Positions 13,658 to 16,534 of a stretch of DNA of 16,534 bases are shown here, piece by piece (position 1 is the stretch's first letter; each line of letters starts with the position of its first letter). Location of the stretch: contig CAZCEC010000108.1 of NCBI GenBank assembly GCA_964497615.1, positions 1-16,534 of the forward strand, in the 5' to 3' direction. Under the pieces are notes generated by a model. That model was not told the DNA's origin, searched no databases, and saw only the letters and a list, made by a program, of their open reading frames with translations. The DNA comes from CAZCEC01 sp964497615. GTDB taxonomy: Bacteria; Chloroflexota; Anaerolineae; Anaerolineales; UBA6663. A program made the position numbers and the translations under genes.

Positions 13658-14575
13658 CTAACGTCCCATCCCGGCCTGTTCGGCCACAAACGCCATCAGC
13701 CGCGCGGTCAGGTCGTCCGCGTGCTCCGTTCCCAGCAAGTGCGTGCCGTGGGCCGTCGCTCCGGCGTACACGTACAACTCCTTCGGCTCGCCCGCCACCG
13801 CATACATCGCTTCCAGTTCGGCCGCCGCCACCGTGTCGTCAAACTCGCTGGTGATGAAGAGCTTTGGCCCCGAGAAGGCCTGTAGCTCTTCCGCCGTCAC
13901 CGCCACGTCCACGCCCGGCGCCTGCATCGGCGCGGCCAGGATCGCCGCCGCCGCCGCGCCCGTATCCGCCGCCGCCTTGGCCGTCGCCATCCCGCCCAGG
14001 CTCGCCCCAATCAGCACAATCGTATCTGCGCCCTGGGCCCATGCAAACCCCGCCGCCGCCCGCAGGTCATCCGCGATAAAGCCGATCTGCGCCGCATCCA
14101 TCCGGCCATTCACCCAGTAGCGAAAGTCATAAGTCAAGCCCAGGTAGCCGGCGGCCGCCATCTCCCGCGCCACCGGCGCCCACGACGCCTGCCGCTGGTC
14201 GCCCATATTGGAGAAGATCACTGCCAGGCGCCCCCCTCCATACAAGGTGCCCGCCAACGCCACCTCCGCCGAGACTGGGATGGTTACCGGTCGACCCGCA
14301 ACAACTGGCATGTCGGTGGGCGCTGGGGTAGCCGTGGCCGTCGCGGGCTGAGGCGTTGCGCTGGGCACATGCACCGTGGCCGTGCCCGCCAGGAAGATTT
14401 GGGTGATCGCAAACGCCGTGCCGGTCAGGTCAACCGTAGGCGTGGCCGTCGGCGGCAATGGCGTATGTGTGGGGATCGGCGTGGGGCTGGCCGCAGGCGT
14501 AGCCGTCGGTCCGCAGGCGGCCGCGCACCAGGCCATCAGCAGCAGTATTGCCAGGCGTGTGGAATGGGTTGGCAT
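13658..14575 (-). CDS. Alpha/beta-hydrolase (dienelactone-hydrolase-like) lipoprotein
   Basis: A 305-residue surface lipoprotein. Residues 1-21 form a lipoprotein signal ending in AAAC (Cys21). Residues 22-90 are a Thr/Pro/Ala-rich linker (for example TPIPTHTPLPPTATPT), a style common in Chloroflexota cell-surface proteins. The hydrolase domain follows: nucleophile Ser192 in LIGASLGG, an acid in SEFDDTV (Asp246 or Asp247) and His276 or His279 in TAHGTHLL. Substrate is unknown; an esterase or lipase is most likely. The ATG at 14575 was chosen because it begins the signal peptide; the ORF extends 12 codons further without purpose. It lies 57 bases downstream of the flavodoxin gene on the same strand and may belong to that transcript. 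Confidence 0.88.
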   Translation of the reverse strand: MPTHSTRLAILLLMAWCAAACGPTATPAASPTPIPTHTPLPPTATPTVDLTGTAFAITQIFLAGTATVHVPSATPQPATATATPAPTDMPVVAGRPVTIPVSAEVALAGTLYGGGRLAVIFSNMGDQRQASWAPVAREMAAAGYLGLTYDFRYWVNGRMDAAQIGFIADDLRAAAGFAWAQGADTIVLIGASLGGMATAKAAADTGAAAAAILAAPMQAPGVDVAVTAEELQAFSGPKLFITSEFDDTVAAAELEAMYAVAGEPKELYVYAGATAHGTHLLGTEHADDLTARLMAFVAEQAGMGR

Positions 14576-14632
14576 GCCGTCGACGTTACCCCCGCAGCGG
14601 CCGCCTGTCACCCCCCCAAACGGTTGGAGTTC

Positions 14633-15259
14633 TCAGACTGTCACGAGCGGAGCCGCGTCAACCGTCCGCTCTAGTTTCAAGGCCTCGGGCAAGTCCACCG
14701 CCCAGGCGCGGATGGCGGGCCAATTGCGCCGCTCCCCCGCCGCCGCGCGCACCAGCACCATGGCAAAGATCACCGCCCACCACGGCAGGCGCCCATACTC
14801 CAACCGCCCGCCAAACACGCCGATCGCCGCCGGACGCGCTGGCTTCGCCGCGCTCAGGATCGGCCGCAGATAGTTGTCCAGGGTGGCATATCGCTCGCGA
14901 AAATTCAGCCGGCCGGCCTGTGCCGGCGGCTTGGGCAGCTTCTCATCCACCACCAGCGGCACGCCCCCGGCCTCCATGCTGTCCGTCTGCGTCAAGCTCA
15001 TCGCCAGCACGAACAGCGCCAATGGCACCTGCTGCCACGCCCGCCGGTTTCGCCGCAGAAAACCCAAGGCGCCCCGATGCCAGCCCAGGATCATGGGCCC
15101 GCCCGCCACCACCGCCGCGTAGCCCTCCACTTCCTGGACCTCCGCCATCGGACGCACTTCCACCGGCCACCCGGCCGCAGTGAGTTCCTCCCCAATGGCG
15201 TCGGCCACCTCGCGCGTCGAGCCCGCCAGCGTGGCAAAAGTTATCAGTATAGGCTTCAT
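14633..15259 (-). CDS. Flavodoxin-domain protein (protoporphyrinogen-oxidase HemG-like)
   Basis: A 208-residue flavodoxin-like protein. The FMN phosphate loop is visible near residues 7-16 (TFATLAGSTR), with the second FMN-contact region at AAVVAGGPMILGWHRG (49-64) and a later GGRLEYGRLPWW segment that resembles the Flavodoxin_5 / HemG group. HemG-type proteins use FMN to oxidise protoporphyrinogen IX with menaquinone, but many relatives have other or unknown substrates. No haem genes are nearby, so that role is not supported by context. Its ATG directly abuts the TAG stop of the CoA-binding gene (15260-15262), so translation is probably coupled. Confidence 0.88.
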   Translation of the reverse strand: MKPILITFATLAGSTREVADAIGEELTAAGWPVEVRPMAEVQEVEGYAAVVAGGPMILGWHRGALGFLRRNRRAWQQVPLALFVLAMSLTQTDSMEAGGVPLVVDEKLPKPPAQAGRLNFRERYATLDNYLRPILSAAKPARPAAIGVFGGRLEYGRLPWWAVIFAMVLVRAAAGERRNWPAIRAWAVDLPEALKLERTVDAAPLVTV

Positions 15260-15751
15260 CTAGTTCACGCTATGGAAACCCAGCGTGCGCCAAAGCACGC
15301 GCATGATACCGTGCCCGATGTCCGGCCTCAGGAACTGGTTGGGGCACGCGCCGGGGATGACGCTGATCCCGTGCTCGCGGCACATCGTCACAGCGGCGGG
15401 CGAAACGCTCGTCATCCCGGCCGCCAGCCCCGGCTTTGTTCCCATCATGCAGTGCATCCACACATGCTTGACGCCCAACTCCACGCACTGCTGCACGATC
15501 TGCTCGGTGACTTGCGGGTTGGCCAGGATGAACACCGCCTCCGGCTTGTCGGGGATGGACCGCAAATCCGGATAACACGGGTCGCCTTCGAACTCTTTCA
15601 GCCTCGGGTTCACGGCGGTGACGGCGTAGCCTGCCGCCTTGAACTTGCGGTAGCCCAGGTTGCAGCCGGTATCGCGTCGGTCCGAAACGCCGACGACGGC
15701 GACGCGCTTCTGCGCCAGGAAGTCATTGACGAGGGTGTCTAGCTTGGCCAT
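15260..15751 (-). CDS. CoA-binding domain protein (CoA_binding_2, YccU-like)
   Basis: A 163-residue single Rossmann-fold protein of the CoA-binding family related to the N-terminal domain of succinyl-CoA synthetase alpha subunits. The nucleotide loop is at residues 17-35 (VAVVGVSDRRDTGCNLGY). The chain continues with AVNPRLKEFEG, ILANPQ and the C-terminal signature GISVIPGACPNQF. These small proteins bind CoA; their physiological role is unsettled. AGGAG lies about six bases before the ATG at 15751. It is the first gene of the minus-strand pair with flavodoxin, divergent from tRNA-Cys. Confidence 0.9.
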   Translation of the reverse strand: MAKLDTLVNDFLAQKRVAVVGVSDRRDTGCNLGYRKFKAAGYAVTAVNPRLKEFEGDPCYPDLRSIPDKPEAVFILANPQVTEQIVQQCVELGVKHVWMHCMMGTKPGLAAGMTSVSPAAVTMCREHGISVIPGACPNQFLRPDIGHGIMRVLWRTLGFHSVN

Positions 15752-15858
15752 GTGTGCTCCTCATCCCAGCTTTGAATTACCACCCAGGATAATGAGCCCG
15801 CCGCCCGCCCACCAAGTGACATTTGTCCGCGAAAACGGCCCAACTTGTCCCCGTTTGG

Positions 15859-15886
15859 TTGACAGCCCCCCCAAAGGCTTTATAAT
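15859..15886 (+). promoter_or_regulatory. Promoter of tRNA-Cys
   Basis: Perfect TTGACA (15859-15864) and perfect TATAAT (15881-15886), 16 bases apart. Transcription would start near 15893, about 13 bases before the tRNA. Confidence 0.85.
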
Positions 15887-15905
15887 GGCCCCGCGCTCAT
15901 TTAAT

Positions 15906-15977
15906 GGCGCCGTCGCCAAGTGGTAAGGCAAGGGTCTGCAAAACCCTCATTCGGCGGTTCAAATCCGCCCGGCGCCT
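15906..15977 (+). tRNA. tRNA-Cys (anticodon GCA)
   Basis: A 72-base cloverleaf with acceptor stem GGCGCCG / CGGCGCC and discriminator T, as expected for Cys. The anticodon is GCA at 15938-15940 and the T-arm GCGGTTCAAATCCGC. CCA is not encoded. Its 3' end faces the tyrosine recombinase gene, so it is a likely integration target. Confidence 0.97.
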
Positions 15978-15999
15978 CTGTAAATTAGGTTCCGCCGCG

Positions 16000-16048
16000 A
16001 AAAGCGACTAAGGGTCCGGCAAAATCGGACAGACCCTTAGTCGCTTTT
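16000..16048. terminator. Perfect 17-bp inverted repeat, likely bidirectional terminator
   Basis: AAAAGCGACTAAGGGTC (16000-16016) is the exact reverse complement of GACCCTTAGTCGCTTTT (16032-16048). Inside it GTCCG (16014-16018) can pair with CGGAC (16026-16030), giving an alternative inner stem. The A-run before and T-run after suit termination in both directions. It lies 22 bases after tRNA-Cys and could also be a recombination-related site. Confidence 0.7.
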
Positions 16049-16067
16049 GCGTCTTCCGGCTGAGGGG

Positions 16068-16092
16068 CCTCATTACCCTAGAGTGAATGAGG
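16068..16092. repeat. Short inverted repeat upstream of the integrase gene
   Basis: CCTCATT (16068-16074) and AATGAGG (16086-16092) are separated by 11 bases. It may be an operator or a recombinase-binding site. Confidence 0.4.
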
Positions 16093-16119
16093 TTCTCAAA
16101 AACCCCCATCCGCCCCAGT

Positions 16120-16165
16120 CAATGCCCGTCAATAGGCGTCCAGGCCAGCCAATGCCCAGCAATGG
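16120..16165 (+). repeat. 30-base-spaced direct repeats before the integrase gene
   Basis: CAATGCCCGTCAATAG (16120-16135) and CAATGCCCAGCAATGG (16150-16165) match at 13 of 16 positions, exactly 30 bases apart. Close direct repeats beside an integrase gene are the expected look of arm-type binding sites, but that is inference. Confidence 0.5.
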
Positions 16166-16188
16166 ACAGCTGGCAGGAGGACCTTACA

Positions 16189-16534
16189 ATGAGCACGAAA
16201 GGGCGCAAGTCGGAGCGAACGTTGGGACAAACCACGCTGCAGAGCCTGATTGAGTTCTACGCCGGCGACATGGAGCGCCGTGGCTGCACCCCGGACTCGG
16301 TGCTGACCAACCGCAACCTGCTGCTGCGCTTCCAGCGTTGGCTGGCGCCGGAGGACGCGGCGGTCAAGCTGGCGACCATCACGCCGGAGCGGGCCAGGCA
16401 TTACATCACCGACCTCCAGGCGCGGGAGGTCAAATGGGTGGACCACCCCAACCACCCTGCCGAGCACTCCAAGCTCTCACCGTTCACGGTGCGCAAGGTC
16501 GTGAAGGTCCTGCGCGGCTTCGGCACCTGGCTCG
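16189..16534 (+). CDS. Tyrosine recombinase / phage-type integrase, N-terminal part (cut by window end)
   Basis: An open frame of at least 115 codons runs off the window. The visible part is the SAM-like core-binding domain of tyrosine recombinases: LQSLIEFYAGDMERRGCTPDSV, NRNLLLRFQRWL, TITPERARHYITDLQAR and SPFTVRKVVKVLRGFGTWL. The catalytic domain with Arg-His-Arg-Tyr would lie beyond the window, so activity cannot be judged. AGGAGG at 16175-16180, eight bases before the ATG, is the strongest ribosome-binding site in the region. Base use is balanced (16261-16320: 23 C, 20 G), unlike the C-rich genes to the left. It sits 211 bases past the 3' end of tRNA-Cys, the classical place for the integrase of an integrated element. 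Confidence 0.88.
   Translation, partial: MSTKGRKSERTLGQTTLQSLIEFYAGDMERRGCTPDSVLTNRNLLLRFQRWLAPEDAAVKLATITPERARHYITDLQAREVKWVDHPNHPAEHSKLSPFTVRKVVKVLRGFGTWL

Overview
The window is GC-rich bacterial chromosome, probably Chloroflexota (Anaerolineae or Caldilineae-like). This rests on overall style: very high GC, lipoproteins with long Thr/Pro linkers (13658-14575), the mix of families, and a strongly C-rich plus strand. It is an inference, because no marker gene is present. I recognise 17 protein genes (one cut by the window end), three tRNAs, several good sigma-70-type promoters, hairpins and several families of short dispersed repeats.

Layout. Bases 1-384 hold GC hairpin repeats and a near-consensus promoter (210-238). 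Next come an AraC-type regulator (385-1089) and two VOC-fold proteins (1136-1525, 1748-2209), ending in a pair of large hairpins (2218-2316). On the minus strand is a secreted acidic repeat protein (2345-3013). Then follow a microcompartment vertex protein, EutN/CcmL (3291-3605), a serine-hydrolase lipoprotein (3807-5354), a minus-strand propeller-like protein (5406-6539) and a class III adenylyl cyclase (6682-8568). A sarcosine-oxidase-like flavoenzyme (8743-9936) runs straight into a second EutN/CcmL gene (9939-10211). A lower-GC DUF1801 gene (10219-10653), a response regulator with a degenerate GGDEF domain (10712-11527) and a class II aldolase with an unusual C-terminal tail (11717-12538) follow.

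The last part holds a tRNA-Phe/tRNA-Gly unit with promoter and terminator, a double SnoaL-like protein (12814-13581), a minus-strand alpha/beta-hydrolase lipoprotein (13658-14575), and a minus-strand pair of flavodoxin and CoA-binding genes whose ends abut (14633-15751). The window ends with tRNA-Cys (15906-15977), a perfect 17-bp inverted repeat, and the start of a tyrosine recombinase (16189 onward). That looks like the left edge of an element integrated next to tRNA-Cys.

The most interesting signal is scattered bacterial microcompartment (BMC) material. There are two different EutN/CcmL vertex proteins, one tightly coupled to a flavin amine-oxidase-like enzyme. There is also a class II aldolase whose C-terminal linker plus amphipathic helix resembles an encapsulation peptide. 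No BMC hexamer shell gene is in the window, so any compartment would need genes elsewhere. Other points are dispersed repeats sitting directly at gene starts, one of which appears to supply a Shine-Dalgarno sequence, and a candidate leaderless promoter.
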